Assembly (NCBI GenBank): GCA_011317545.1
Contig: WUJK01000001.1
Span: 620,001 to 684,000 of the forward strand
Reading direction: 5' to 3'
DNA from: Coniella vitis
Lineage: Eukaryota > Ascomycota > Sordariomycetes > Diaporthales > Schizoparmaceae
Length of the DNA stretch: 64,000 nucleotides
The position numbers were made by a program, and so were the translations under genes. Below are positions 12,421 through 23,244 of this stretch, piece after piece; the stretch's first letter is position 1, and the number at the start of each line of letters is the position of its first letter. The notes under the pieces were generated by a model that did no database searches, had not been told where the DNA came from, and saw nothing but the letters and a program-made list of their open reading frames with translations.

Positions 12421-14621
12421 TCACCCACTCAACGAGTGCAAAGCCGTCAGTCTGTTCTCAGCCAACATCATGAGCCGCTTCGTCGTAATCCGCTCGCCGC
12501 CCTTGAGCGTAAGCAAATGCGCACTCTTGATCAAGTTCTTAATCTCACGTCCATTCAACGGGATCTCGGATAGCTCATCCAAGCCGGCAACGTCGATATC
12601 AAACTTGGCATCGCCTTCGCGCTTGATGAAGTTCTCCCACACCTGGCGGCGCGCTTCGGGCTCGAGATCACGGTATGGCAGGAACAAATCGACACGCGAC
12701 TGGAAGGCATGGTCGAGCGAGGCGATGCGATTGGTGGTGAGGAAGCAAATGCCCTGGTAGTACTCGAGCTTGGTAAGGAATACGGCAACCAGCTCGTTGC
12801 GGGCAAGGTCCGCGTCTTTGCGAGCGGACAAGAACACATCAGCCTCATCGAGAAGCAGCATGGCGTTCCACAGGCGGCATAGCTCGAGGGCGCGGTCGAG
12901 TTGTTCTTCGACCTTCTTGGGGCTTGTGCCGAGGGTGCCTGCGCTCATGGCGTAGAGGGGTACGCGCGACTTTTCGGCAACGGCTTCGGCTGTGTACGTC
13001 TTTCCGACACCGGGCGGGCCAAACATGAGGATAATGATGCCGCGGCCTTTGTCGGGGACAAAGTCGTCAAAGAAGTTGGTGGAGAGCGTCTTGTTCTCGA
13101 CAAAGGTCCAGGCGAGCTCTTTTTCGTTTCCAGGTAGGACAAGGCGGTCGAAGGCCTCCTCGTTCCAGACAATGTCGCTCAGCTCGTCAATGTTGAATTG
13201 CGCCCAGTCCTTGGTCTTGAGGTCAAGGCCCTTGAGCCAAGGGTTGGCCAACAGACACTGCTCGTCGCTGAGGGGTACGAGCTGCTCGACGCGCTTGAGG
13301 GAGGTGCCGGAGGGCTCAACGGCCTTCATCTCCGAGACAGCGCTGCGACAATCATCGTCATTGTCTTCATCCTCATAATCGGTACTGCCGGATCCGTCAT
13401 CATCACTATCATAGTCGTCCTTGTCGTCATGATTCGGGTTGGATCCCGGCCTGAACTGCTGTCGATGATGCTGGGCTGCCTCTGCGGCTTGTTCCAGAGG
13501 CTTCAGATCGGGCTTGACAATGTTGTTGCTCGTATAGTATGCAAAGGCATCTATAATGATGCGGCCAGCGACCGGCCGCTCCTCTGGAAGCTTTGTCTCG
13601 AGCAGGATCTTGGTTCCATTGCAGTTGCGGAAGTGGTAGCCTCGAAGGCTCTCGAATTTGCGACCACGTGCCATGAGGTCGGCCTTGATCTTGTCGGCGT
13701 TCCTGTCAAGAGACAAGGGATACCTGAATTTGCGTGAGTTACGTTGCTTACGACGACGCACACGCGCAGCACAAGTTCAGAGCCGAGACTTACACTCCCA
13801 AGCTGTCGACAAACTTTAGGCCCCTGAAGTAGTGGACCTTTGTCATGCTCTTTGCGTAACCGCAGTACTGGCCGTTCCAGTCGATATACTCATACTCAAC
13901 ATTCCACCATGGTGGTTGGCTGCTCGGTGTGACGAGTTCATAGCGCAGCAGACGCGAGACCGTTTGAATGCCATAAAAAGATGTGACGGCAAGCTCGCCT
14001 GGAGGAAAGATCTGCCATAGGTTCTGGAAGCTGACCTTGCCCAACTCCTTAGTCTGGATCAGCGAGTCGACAGAAGACATCAGAATGGGCCGTAGGAACT
14101 GGAGCAAATTGCCAAGAGCTTTCTTGGACTCGGACTCGGCGGCCGTTTCATACTGGGCGTTGAGACGGTCCCAGCGGTGGACAATGGGCGAATACGGTTC
14201 TTGAAAGGTCCAGTTCTTGAGCTCAAGGTCAAAGTCGCTGTAGTTGGCTAGGGCGACCTTGAGGTGACTACGCATCAGAGGGTCCTGAACGGTAAAAGAC
14301 TCGGTGACCCCTGGGGGACTGCAGTCAGCAAACGGATGTCTGGCATTCAAAGGGTACTCGGGTGGATCTACATTTCTTGTCACTGGCGTTGAAGGAGTGG
14401 CGATGCACGATGGGCTCAAGCTTCACCTCCTGCTCCAGCTTGGCCTGCTCGGCCTCGTGGGCAGCGAACTTGGACCATCTCGAGGGGCACTTGTGACCGT
14501 GGCCGAGCCTGTTGGCGCAGTCGTGACGGTAGAGAGCAACAGCAACGGGGTGGTTGTTCTCTTTCTCATCCTTGGTGGGAAGTGGCTCAGAGGCCAGGAG
14601 GGGCTTCTGAGCAGAACCCAT
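12421..14621 (-). CDS. AAA+ ATPase with DUF7025-type N-terminal region
   Basis: Exons 14621-14372, 14310-13794 and 13723-12421 (introns 61 and 70 bp) give 689 residues. The N-terminal half has the fungal DUF7025 pattern (WTFQEPYSPIVHRWD, LIQTKELGKVSFQNLWQIF, WWNVEYEYIDW). An Asp-rich acidic linker follows, and then an AAA+ domain with Walker A GPPGVGKT at about 491-498 and Walker B LLLDEAD at about 545-551. A sensor-1-like LTTNRI precedes the SRVDL segment. This is a large ascomycete family of single-AAA proteins distantly like BCS1/spastin-type ATPases; substrates are mostly unknown. A short Cys/His-containing segment (HDCANRLGHGHKCPSRW) near residue 35-50 may bind metal. A TATAAATA element is at 14779-14786, about 160 bp upstream. 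The fold is certain; the physiological role is not. Confidence 0.9.
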
Positions 14622-15413
14622 GATGGGCAAATGTGCAACGTGGCCTTGCTCCCCGGGGCAAAGACGAGGGAAAGCTGGAGAGTGACTTCAAGAAGAAAAG
14701 AAGAAGAGAGGATCGCAGTGGTGATCAAGCATGAGAAAGGATGGATCGGACGGGGGATTCTCAAAACGAACTGAAGGATATTTATAATGAATTGCCGCGA
14801 CCGGCTTGGAGAGCAGCACTTCACATGTCAGCGACGTGTAAAGAGACTAACGGCGTCCAAGTGAGTGAGGTTGGCGCCAGTATCGCAGCGCAGCCTTGCA
14901 AGGCCGAATTAGGCAATAGCCTGAGGGGATCCAAGGACAGGGGTCTCGGTCGTTATGACTCCAAGGCACGGGGCGTAATGCCTAGTGCACGGCGCACTTG
15001 CCCCGTTCTTCTACCTGGAACAGCGGCGCATATCGCAGGTTTGCATCAGGCAGGCAACGCTTGTCGTGGGTTGTTCCGCAGATTCGTGCACGTTGATGCC
15101 TGGCCGGTTGTCCTGTTCACGCTGGTGGCCCGGAAAAGGCTGGATCGTGTGCATATCGAAGGGGGTGAGATGCGAGGCGAGGGGCCGGCCTGCATCATGC
15201 AGCAAAGTGGATGACACGGCACTGAGAAGCCTTTGGGTCCAAGCAAGTATCTGGGTGCAACGCACAAGGTGACACAAAAAGGCATCCAAAACGGAGTGGC
15301 TATCAATTAATTCATTATCTCATGGGGAGTCTCAGTTTCTCTGCTGAAGAGCCCCCAACCGTGTGGGCCAGATCTCGTGCATGCACAGGAGGCCGCTCAA
15401 CAGAGCAGTCGTT
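14622..15413. other. Spacer with no gene seen
   Basis: About 790 bp between the AAA ATPase start and the stop of the papain-fold gene, both on the minus strand. It holds the TATAAATA element; no other supported feature. Confidence 0.6.
14779..14786 (-). promoter_or_regulatory. Candidate TATA box of the AAA ATPase gene
   Basis: TATAAATA on the minus strand, about 160 bp upstream of the ATG at 14621. Confidence 0.45.
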
Positions 15414-16454
15414 TCACCTGAAAAAGGAGTGGTGCTTGTCGAGCTTAGTGGTGTTCTCGTCCATGACCTGGTGCGCCACCTGGAGGGTATCGTGGTGTTG
15501 GAGTTCGGGCTTGTGTTCCTGGTCGACTTGATCGGCCTGGTCGGCCTGGTCGGCCTGCTGGTCGAGGTGCTGCTCGTCTGCAAAGAGGTCCTTGATGGCC
15601 CCGGCACCAATGGCGCGCTGGTAGACTGCATACGTCGTTGCAAACTCTCGATGCTTGCCAATGCGGATCTTCTCCAGCAGGTTGAGGGCAAAGTTTTGGC
15701 AGTTGTTGTTGATGAGATTGTAGGCCGGCTGCTTCTCACGCATCTGGAAGATAGTCATCTCGCCTGCATCTCCAAGTCAGTCTACATTGTCCACAATCCT
15801 TTTGCCAAATGCTTACCGGCTTGTCTAAGGGCCTCGTCGTTGAATCTGGTCTGGCCAACCTCATATGTGTGCCACTCGCTCCGGTCTAATGGTTCGTTCA
15901 TGTAGATAATGTCAAGGTGTTCATCCTAGCAACTCTCAAAACAACAGTCAGTCAGCTCTATCATCAACATCATCAGCACCCACCATCCCAACCACCAGCA
16001 TGAGCAGCAGTCAAACGCACCATCCACAGCTCGTGTACAAAGCCGCCCACCAGCACGGCCCAGTGTTGCGTGGGATCAGGGCATTTGTGAATCTCGTCGG
16101 TGATCATGCGGCCCAGCCTGGTCTGCTCGGCAAACCACTTCCCTGCAGAGCCTGCGACGGGGTGCCAGCCAATCTCGACGGTGCGCATCTCGCCATCGAT
16201 CCTGACCTCGCCGGGCGGCACGACGTTGGGCTTTTTGCCCAGGCCTATCTCGTGTTCCAGCGACAACTTGCCCTTGATCAAGTTGTCCTTGCTGTGGAAG
16301 TGGCCATTGTCAGCCTAGCCCTGCTCGCACACGCAAAAGGGCCGAGGAGCTGTGTATTTTTTTTTCCTTTTTACACTTACAGAAAGGCGCCCAGCCTGCT
16401 GGCAGCAGCAGATGCACGACCCTCGTCTTGCCCGTTGTCGCTGTGGCCAAACAT
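15414..16454 (-). CDS. Permuted papain-fold (LRAT/PPPDE-like) fungal protein
   Basis: Exons 16454-16381, 16291-16021, 15925-15817 and 15763-15414 (introns 89, 95 and 53 bp, all in frame) give 267 residues. The core carries TQHWAVLVGGFVHELW with His101, and later NLINNNCQNFALNLLEKI with Cys173. The His-before-Cys order is that of circularly permuted papain-fold families (LRAT, PPPDE), so a thiol hydrolase or acyltransferase activity is possible. I recall this as a conserved but uncharacterised ascomycete family. The C-terminal ~50 residues hold short DQA/DQ repeats (QQADQADQADQVDQ) and a His-rich stretch. It is divergent from the CinA-like gene across 446 bp. No signal peptide or membrane segment. 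The gene model is well supported by frame; enzymatic function is inference. Confidence 0.8.
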
Positions 16455-16900
16455 GGTGGCAACACGTCACGCTGCAGATGGACGGACCCGCGCGAAAGTT
16501 CAACAGACGTTGGTCGATCCCGAAGGACTGTCAGTCGTTACTATGTATGCGCGAAGCGCGGGGCGGCAGTCTCACAGAGGGGGAGAAGAGAACATTTGAA
16601 GAGGCTGCATTGAATCCAAAACGGAGACTTTGCGGACTTGTTGGGGCTGTCGTCGCACTCAACGCTCAACGCTCAACGCAGGGCCCTGTAAGTCATCCAC
16701 TAAAAGACAAAGTACCTCGGTATACTATGCTCAGTACTTGGGTACTTCAAGTACTTTCCCAAACGGGCACCTCCAATCACCCAGTCCCGCTTACTAATTC
16801 ACTTGTACTCGGGCATATGCATCACCACCACGACCGCCGCCACCACCTTTGGGATCGTTCTCTTCTTGCTCCTCAAAAACACAAGGCTGCATACCCCACC
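16455..16900. promoter_or_regulatory. Bidirectional promoter, papain-fold gene / CinA-like gene
   Basis: A 446-bp spacer between two divergent starts. Around 16720-16757 it carries short GTAC-rich inverted elements (for example GTACTTGGGTACTTCAAGTAC) that resemble the palindromic motifs elsewhere in the window. Confidence 0.55.
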
Positions 16901-17715
16901 ATGGCAGCATTCCCACCACCAGCTCTCCAAGAAGCCGCCCAGGCCGTAGCCACCTTGCTACACGAACGCGGCGAGACTCTCTCCGTCGCCGAGACAGCCG
17001 CGGGCGGACTGATCTCCGCCGCCTTGTTAGCCACCCCGGGCGCATCCAAGGTCTACCGCGGCGGCGCTACGCTCTACACTCTCGAGTCGCGTTTGGCATT
17101 TGCCGGCTGGACCGAGGCCGATATCCAAGCCTACGACGGCCCCAACCGCGACCTGGTCGCTGGGCTGGCCCGCAATGTGCGGTCCAACCTGGGGTCGACG
17201 TATACGATTGGGGAGGTGGGTTTTTGTGTTTAAGCTCCTTTTAATGAAGAACTAGAAAGCTTTTAGATTGCTGGACATCATACGATCTTGATTTTGTGTT
17301 TTCATCGACTACTTTGACTCACCCCGGTTTCTCTCATACAGAGTGGCACGGCCGGCCCGACTGCATCGAGGAAATCCGCAAACGGACAGCCGTGAGTATC
17401 CTCGTTATGACTCATTTTCATTGATATATCACTATTTTCTCCCATGGTGATACACCACTTTGACAAAGCACTAGAAGTGCTCGAAGCACCCAATTCGAAG
17501 AAGATTGCTGACCCTATATCGTCAATGTCAACTCTGCCTTCTACAGAGGCTATGTCGCACTTGCTGTGGTAAGCGAGACAGATGTCCTCAGCAGAGACCT
17601 TAACACAGGTTTGGGCAGCGACAGAGCTGGAAATATGATTGCTTTTGCGACGGAGGCCCTTAAGCTCGTCGCCGAGTTTGTCAAGACGCGCGCCGGTCAG
17701 GGAGAAAAGATATAG
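16901..17715 (+). CDS. CinA C-terminal-like protein (PncC/NMN amidohydrolase family)
   Basis: Exons 16901-17215, 17342-17391 and 17547-17715 (introns 126 and 155 bp) give 177 residues, the length of stand-alone CinA C-terminal domains. Bacterial PncC members deamidate nicotinamide mononucleotide in NAD recycling. Visible motifs are ETAAGGLISAALL near the N-terminus, a Tyr in RGGATLYTLESR, the GESGTAGPT loop across the first intron, and GYVALAVV followed by LGSDRAGNM at the end. The bacterial motif AES(C)TGG is here AETAAGG, so the Ser proposed as catalytic in bacterial PncC is replaced by Thr/Ala. As I recall, fungal homologues commonly share this change. The deamidase activity is therefore uncertain. 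The 50-bp middle exon is supported by its fit to the SGTAGPT motif. Confidence 0.86.
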
Positions 17716-17928
17716 CAAGGGCGATGCTGAGGTCTAATTGCAATGATGCTTCTGGATTGAAACACGAGGTCCTAACACTATTCAAAATCGCAACTTGTAA
17801 ACTATATATCCTCAGAATGGACTCATACTTAGACATAGACGAAAGGTCGCTGCGCAAGACTAGCCACTCAGGCTTACTCTCCATTCTGTATCGCATTTGC
17901 CCCTCGCCTCCACCCTTCCTACATTTCA

Positions 17929-18933
17929 CTACTCCTCCTCTGGAATAAACCTCCTCAATACACCACTCACATAATCCTCCGGCAACCCCCACTCATCCAC
18001 AGCCTCTCGAATGCCCCGATTCATCCTCCCCACATACTCTTTCCGAGGTTGATGTTCTCCGGCACCGCTCGTTCGTAGACGATCCACATAAACGAGCGCC
18101 CAAGCCAACCCAAGATCAGTCTTTTCGCTTTGGTTTCCGTCTTGTTTGTCCTGCTCCATCTCCGTGTTATCACCACCCTTGTGCCTGCTCCCATCCAGGT
18201 CTCCTTCCTTTTGCTTGCGCTTGCCCTTGCCCAGCCAATGTTTCCGCCTCCACTTCCAAGCTGCTGCTGTTCGACGTTCTGCTTCGCGTTGCCCTTTTGT
18301 GACTCGTTTGTTGTTGTTGTTATTGCTGCTGCTGTTCTCAAAGAGTCGAATAGGCAAGACAAGACCCTCATACGCACCCACAGAAACACCCTCGTACCCA
18401 TCAAGAAGCTCCTTTTCACGTTGCGAGGCAAGTCGGTAAACAAGGCCATACACAACCCCCAGCCCTGACGCTGTCCCAGCTACTCGGTTGTCCGTGTTCG
18501 ACGCTTCTTGTTTCTTCCCCACCATGCCATCATCTGCTTGTTCTTTTGTCGTTGAAGAACGAGTAGAACAAGAAGAAGAAGAAGGAACACTTCCGTGACC
18601 GCCAACACGGGCGTCAACGGTGGAAGAACCAAGTACAGGAGGAGGAGGAGGGGGGAAAAGAGGAGAAAGAGAAGGAGCGGAAGTGGCTGCTGTAGACGGC
18701 ACGATGTTCGCAAACCCTCGTGCGTTGATGATGAAGTCCCAACCTGCCAGACGGCCCAGGGCGATGGGTCTTGCTTCGGGGCAGCGGTGGGCCATCTGGG
18801 TGGTGCTGAGGTTGGAGCCGTAGGCAAAGTAGAGGAGGGTCTCACTGGGGGGCAGAGGGACGGAAAGGGTTTCTGCTGCTGCTGGTGGTGGTGGTGGTGG
18901 GGATGGTGCGGTGGGAGTACTGCGCGATGTCAT
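17929..18933 (-). CDS. Gamma-glutamylcyclotransferase-like (AIG2/GGCT fold) protein
   Basis: A single exon of 334 residues. GGCT-fold enzymes release 5-oxoproline from gamma-glutamyl amines in glutathione turnover. The P-loop-like signature YGSNL is at 38-42 (LLYFAYGSNLSTTQMAHRCP). The strand GVVYGLVYRL precedes LLDGYEGV, whose Glu aligns with the catalytic Glu of human GGCT. The protein is much longer than the ~190-residue core because of two inserts: a Pro/Ser-rich one after ANIVPS, and a long Asn/Lys/Arg-rich one after LPIRLFENS. The start at 18933 (MTSRSTPTAP) is the first ATG; its Pro-rich leader is not conserved in the fold. It is convergent with the CinA-like gene, 213 bp apart. Confidence 0.85.
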   Translation of the reverse strand: MTSRSTPTAPSPPPPPPAAAETLSVPLPPSETLLYFAYGSNLSTTQMAHRCPEARPIALGRLAGWDFIINARGFANIVPSTAATSAPSLSPLFPPPPPPVLGSSTVDARVGGHGSVPSSSSCSTRSSTTKEQADDGMVGKKQEASNTDNRVAGTASGLGVVYGLVYRLASQREKELLDGYEGVSVGAYEGLVLPIRLFENSSSNNNNNKRVTKGQREAERRTAAAWKWRRKHWLGKGKRKQKEGDLDGSRHKGGDNTEMEQDKQDGNQSEKTDLGLAWALVYVDRLRTSGAGEHQPRKEYVGRMNRGIREAVDEWGLPEDYVSGVLRRFIPEEE

Positions 18934-19548
18934 TTTGGGCGGTACTGAGGGAAGAGTTTGTTGGTTCAACTCGGCGGAGAGATGGGTGGATGGGTGAGTG
19001 GCTGGCTAGGTGGATTTGGCGGTATGTTTGGTATGGTATCTGTATCTGTAGCAATCTGGAAGTCAATAATGCTGATCGATGATCAAGACTTGGAAAATCT
19101 GGTGTTGTTTCTGCTTCAGGATGATTGGGTATGTTGCTTTGAGCATGTCTTGCTTAAGCAAAAGAAGGATGAATGAAGTCACAAACAAAGAACAAGGAGG
19201 CTGACTAGCGATTTGAGGCTGACACGTGAGACACAGGGCTTACACAAACTGCTAGATAAAGTGATAAACCTTGGAAGTGAGCACTCAGGAATACCACCAT
19301 GAGAACCACGGTATATACCAAGCTAGAGCATACATGAGAGCAGCTGCCATGCCAAGGCTGAAGTAAAGAGGCGATCTCGGACAGAAAGAAAAAGAATAGC
19401 TCGAACCGGTCTGCATACTATCAGAGGGCGGAAACTGAGCTAGGTCGAAAAGAAGGCTGTCAGAATGACGCTTTTTGAAAGCTCTAACTGGCCATGTATC
19501 GCCAATGTGCTCTAAATATTCCCACCTGCATACACCAGAATACGAATT
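18934..19548. other. Spacer with no gene seen
   Basis: About 600 bp, AT-rich, between the GGCT-like start and the PIG-S stop. No supported feature. Confidence 0.6.
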
Positions 19549-21414
19549 TTACGTCTCCTTTTTAATTCTCCCAACCTCGGCCTTCTTCCTCTGCCTCGTC
19601 CGCCACGCACTAATCTCATTCACCAGCCCCGTGACGAACAACAAGCCGACCGGCCCCAACAGAGGCAAGTAGACGGCCACCTTGTGCTCATCGGGGAAAT
19701 ACAGCTGGCCGACCATGCTCTTTTCGAAAAAGGCCCGCTCAGCGGCTGCCTCGGCAATCTGCGCGTGGATGAGACCGTCAGGTGTGCCAAGCGAGTCACA
19801 TGCCAGTCGAAGGTGGTGGATCGTCGTGGTGACGCCGTCTGCGACGGACTGCGGAATGGAAATGGACGGCAGAGCACGCGAGAGGCGGGCGAGGGAGCCG
19901 AGCGTGCTGGAGGCTCGCAGCAGGAGGTCGGCGGAGCGGATTCGCGAGAGCGTCGAGAGGCGGAGCGGGAGGGAGCCTGAGGTGGGGGTTCCCAGTAGCG
20001 AAAGTAGGTGGGTGGTAAATGTGAGCAGAGGCTGTTTGAGGTGGTCGGCCTGGACGTGCGACTCGGAGGCTGGAAGGCTGAGTAAGTATACAGTGCCCCA
20101 TTGCGGGATCAGCCAAGAACGCGACGTCTCTGATATGGCCGTTGCGCCTTGTGCCATGTCGTCCAGAGTGGGCGCGACTCCAATGGTCTGGTTGCCGACA
20201 AAGACAATAAAATTGACTGTCGGGGCACCGCCAATGGACGGTGACAAGGGCCACTCAGCTGCGTTGATGAAGGATGACAGGTCCTCTCTGCTCAAGATCT
20301 GGGACTGCACGCCTGGCGTGGCGTAGAGCTGCACCTGCGTGTCGATTGTGAAGTTGTGGATGGGCCTCAAGATGTCCAGCACGGGCTGCATGTACTCCTC
20401 AATAGCCTTTTCGATGTCCCAGCTGCTAGGCACAGGGCCGTCGGTAAAGAGTGAGAAGGTTAGGTGGTATGTGGGCGCATATCTCAGTGAACGAGTCGTG
20501 CGCTTCGCGATGGTATCCGCAGTCTCGGACGCCAGGCCCTGTGGTCGATGTTCTGGCTTGGCCGAGGATGTAGACAGCAGGTATGATATGACGGCCTGTT
20601 CTTCGGCAAAGGTGGACCGCAACTCGCTCGCGACATATGTGGCAAGAGCGGAGGAGGACGAGCTCGGGGACGGGATCGAATTGGGTGTGTAGATGATGTC
20701 GAGGATGGGTTCGTAAGGGTGCAGCAAGGCCGTTGTTGCTTCGCCAGGCTGGAGCCGTATCACGAGGGCGACCTGATCAGGGCTAGCAGTGCCATTGGCT
20801 GTGCTGGCGCGCGGGTCGAGCTGCAATCGAAGGTGGTGGCCCGGGAAGTCGTTGAGATCGTCGAGAGCGTGCTGGGTCAGACGCAGCAGGTGCTGGGCCT
20901 CTTGTTCCTGTAGCTGATTGGCTTGGATAGAGATGCGCAATGGGAATACAGGACGGCAGGCCTGAGCACACATCGTAGATGGTCAATAAGGGAACATGCA
21001 ACTTCAACTGAAAGCAGCACGGGTGACATGGCCACCTACCTTTCCGTCAGCCCAGTCCATCATGGCATCCAGGGGCAGGTTGGCCCTTGGGATAGCGGTG
21101 GTATGCCACCATATCGGCAGGCCCAGCAGGAGGACGATGAGCCAAAAGGAGACGATGACGAGGGTGCGCCGTCGGATATCTGAAGGCTTCTCGGGTGGAG
21201 GCTCTTTGCGCCCAGCAGTCGCGGTGGTGGTGCTGCCTGTGACATCTCGGGGCTGCTCGACAACAACGCGCTTTGGGCCGGACGGAGGCTCCGATTCGGG
21301 CGCAGCAGCCGCTGGCGAGGGTGCCGGGCCGGTCACGGTGGTATCACTGGGCGCTGGAACGGCAGTGGTCACGTCCGCAGCCAAGCCGTCATGATGAGCA
21401 AGTGGTGCAGACAT
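19549..21414 (-). CDS. GPI17: GPI transamidase subunit PIG-S (yeast Gpi17)
   Basis: Subunit of the ER GPI transamidase that attaches GPI anchors to protein C-termini. Exons 21414-21040 and 20961-19549 (intron 78 bp, phase 0) give 595 residues. Topology fits PIG-S: a Pro/Ala-rich cytosolic N-terminus, one membrane helix at about 84-103 (RTLVIVSFWLIVLLLGLP), a long lumenal domain, and a second hydrophobic helix near the C-terminus (PLLGPVGLLFVTGLV) followed by a basic tail ending RIKKET. Family-typical stretches include LPIWWHTTAIPRANLPL before the intron and GTVYLLSLPASES-like text in the lumenal part. It is divergent from the FAT1-type gene across 1.8 kb. Confidence 0.92.
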
Positions 21415-23244
21415 GGTAGCCGTCGCTACATTGCGTCGCGAGAGTTGGCGCGGTTGGTGTGGAGGAGCAGCACTGGGCAAGGTGTTGCATGCTGCTAAGT
21501 AATAAGGTTGAAAGATGACGAGCCAGGCGGGCCACTGCTGCACGACCCCTGGCAAAAACGTTGCTTAGCGGGCGCGGGCTGCTCCCTTGGGGGCACTTGT
21601 GAAGTGCTGCCAGCAGGCCCGACACTGACAGCACCTTGACGGGCCGAACAGGCCGATAAGATAACGTTATTCTAGCGTCTCCTCCGAAACACCACCCCCC
21701 CCCCGATTCATCCAACCGCCACCCTCTCCACGCCTCGGCTTCACATGCGCACTTCTCTCACCAAACTCGTCACCGTTCCCCGACAGTGGCTCTTCTTTTG
21801 CAGCTAGTCCGAGAACTACTGGCTACTTTCATCCTATCCTCATGACTCCTAATGCAGCCCTCGCGCAGGGCGCCGTGCAGCAAGCCACAAAGGACGTCTG
21901 AGTCGGACGGCAAGGCTTTGGACAGAGCCTCGATTCCAGCAGGCAAGAAAAGGGAAACCAGTTTCTCGGCCTGGCTCGCATCTGTTAGCCGCATCGTGCA
22001 AGGGTCCGTCCCAAGTAATTGTATTCTGGCGTCTCAAATGCCGCCGTCTTGTAAACCCAGGTCTGCTTCTGGTAAAGTCTTGCGAGCGCCAAGTTTACCA
22101 GTACCACCGAGTGGCGGTCGTAGGTACTGTGTACAGCAAGTACCGTGCCGGCTAGGGCAGGCTACGGTGGGTTTAGGTCATATAGCACCCCAATCCAGCC
22201 TGCAACAGCACCAACCCCGCTATACCAGGTATCCAAACAGGAAGCTGTCAGTGCTGCTTGGCCTGAGGTTCACTGGCAGGACTGGCAATGGCCTGGCAAG
22301 CCCACCAAGGATGTGGCAAGCCTAGCCTTTCTAAAGTGAGTTGTTGCATCACTCGACGATTGGCGAGAAGCAGAGCGCGTTGGCGTAGGGAACCGACGCC
22401 TCCTCCTCTGGCAACACAACGCCCGACAGTATACATATTCCTGTCTCGTCCTTTTCCCCCCTCCTTCTTTGCTTACTCTGTGTTGTTTCTTGGAAGAAAT
22501 GGAGGAAGAACCCATTTATCGTCTTCTCATCTACCTCACTGTACATACACCAACCCACACTCCAAATCCACTTCGCCGTAAGATCCAGCGGTGCCACTGT
22601 CGGGTCCACCGTATATGTTAGTCTGGTCTGATTCTCCATCCCGCAGAGTGTTTCACTTTCTTCTTCCTCTGGCTTCTGTTCGTTTTGGACAGTACCAAGC
22701 CCGCTTTTTCTGCGGCTCGACTTCATCAGTCTGGTGCCCATTGAAATATATATACATATATTTATATATATAAGTGTTAGAGAGCGTCTGCATCTGAACC
22801 TCCTGGGCCTAACGCCAACTCATCACTTCGAATCTCCACCACAGTATTATCCAAGTCTACAACTTACTCCTCTATTTGATCCTTCTCTGGCCCTTTCTTT
22901 TTCCCTCTTCGGTTACGGATACTTTACACGACGGACTGTTTTGCCACCTCTGGCATAGTTCGGTCACATTGGACCTCCTGGCGAGCGCATCGCTTTCACT
23001 CGCATGTCTCAATAAAGTGCCGCTCTTGTGCGCCCTCGTAATCGAGATTTCCTCCGTCTTGGCGCCTCCTTTTGTGCCCGTTGAGAACAGCCCAACGTCG
23101 CACATCCGTGTGTTCACAGAACTCAATAATGCCCGGTAAGGCCCTCTCCCCAGGCTCGAGTCGCGGCAAGGCTGTTTTGCAAACACAAGAGTCTTGGAGG
23201 AGGAGAAACAAAAGAATGGCACCTCCATCCTGTAGGAAGATGAA
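21415..23244. promoter_or_regulatory. Divergent spacer PIG-S / FAT1-like gene
   Basis: A 1.83-kb spacer. Open frames here lack homology cues and have irregular composition. It holds an ATATATA-rich element near 22747-22772 and a CT-rich stretch before the FAT1-like ATG. Nothing else supported. Confidence 0.55.
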
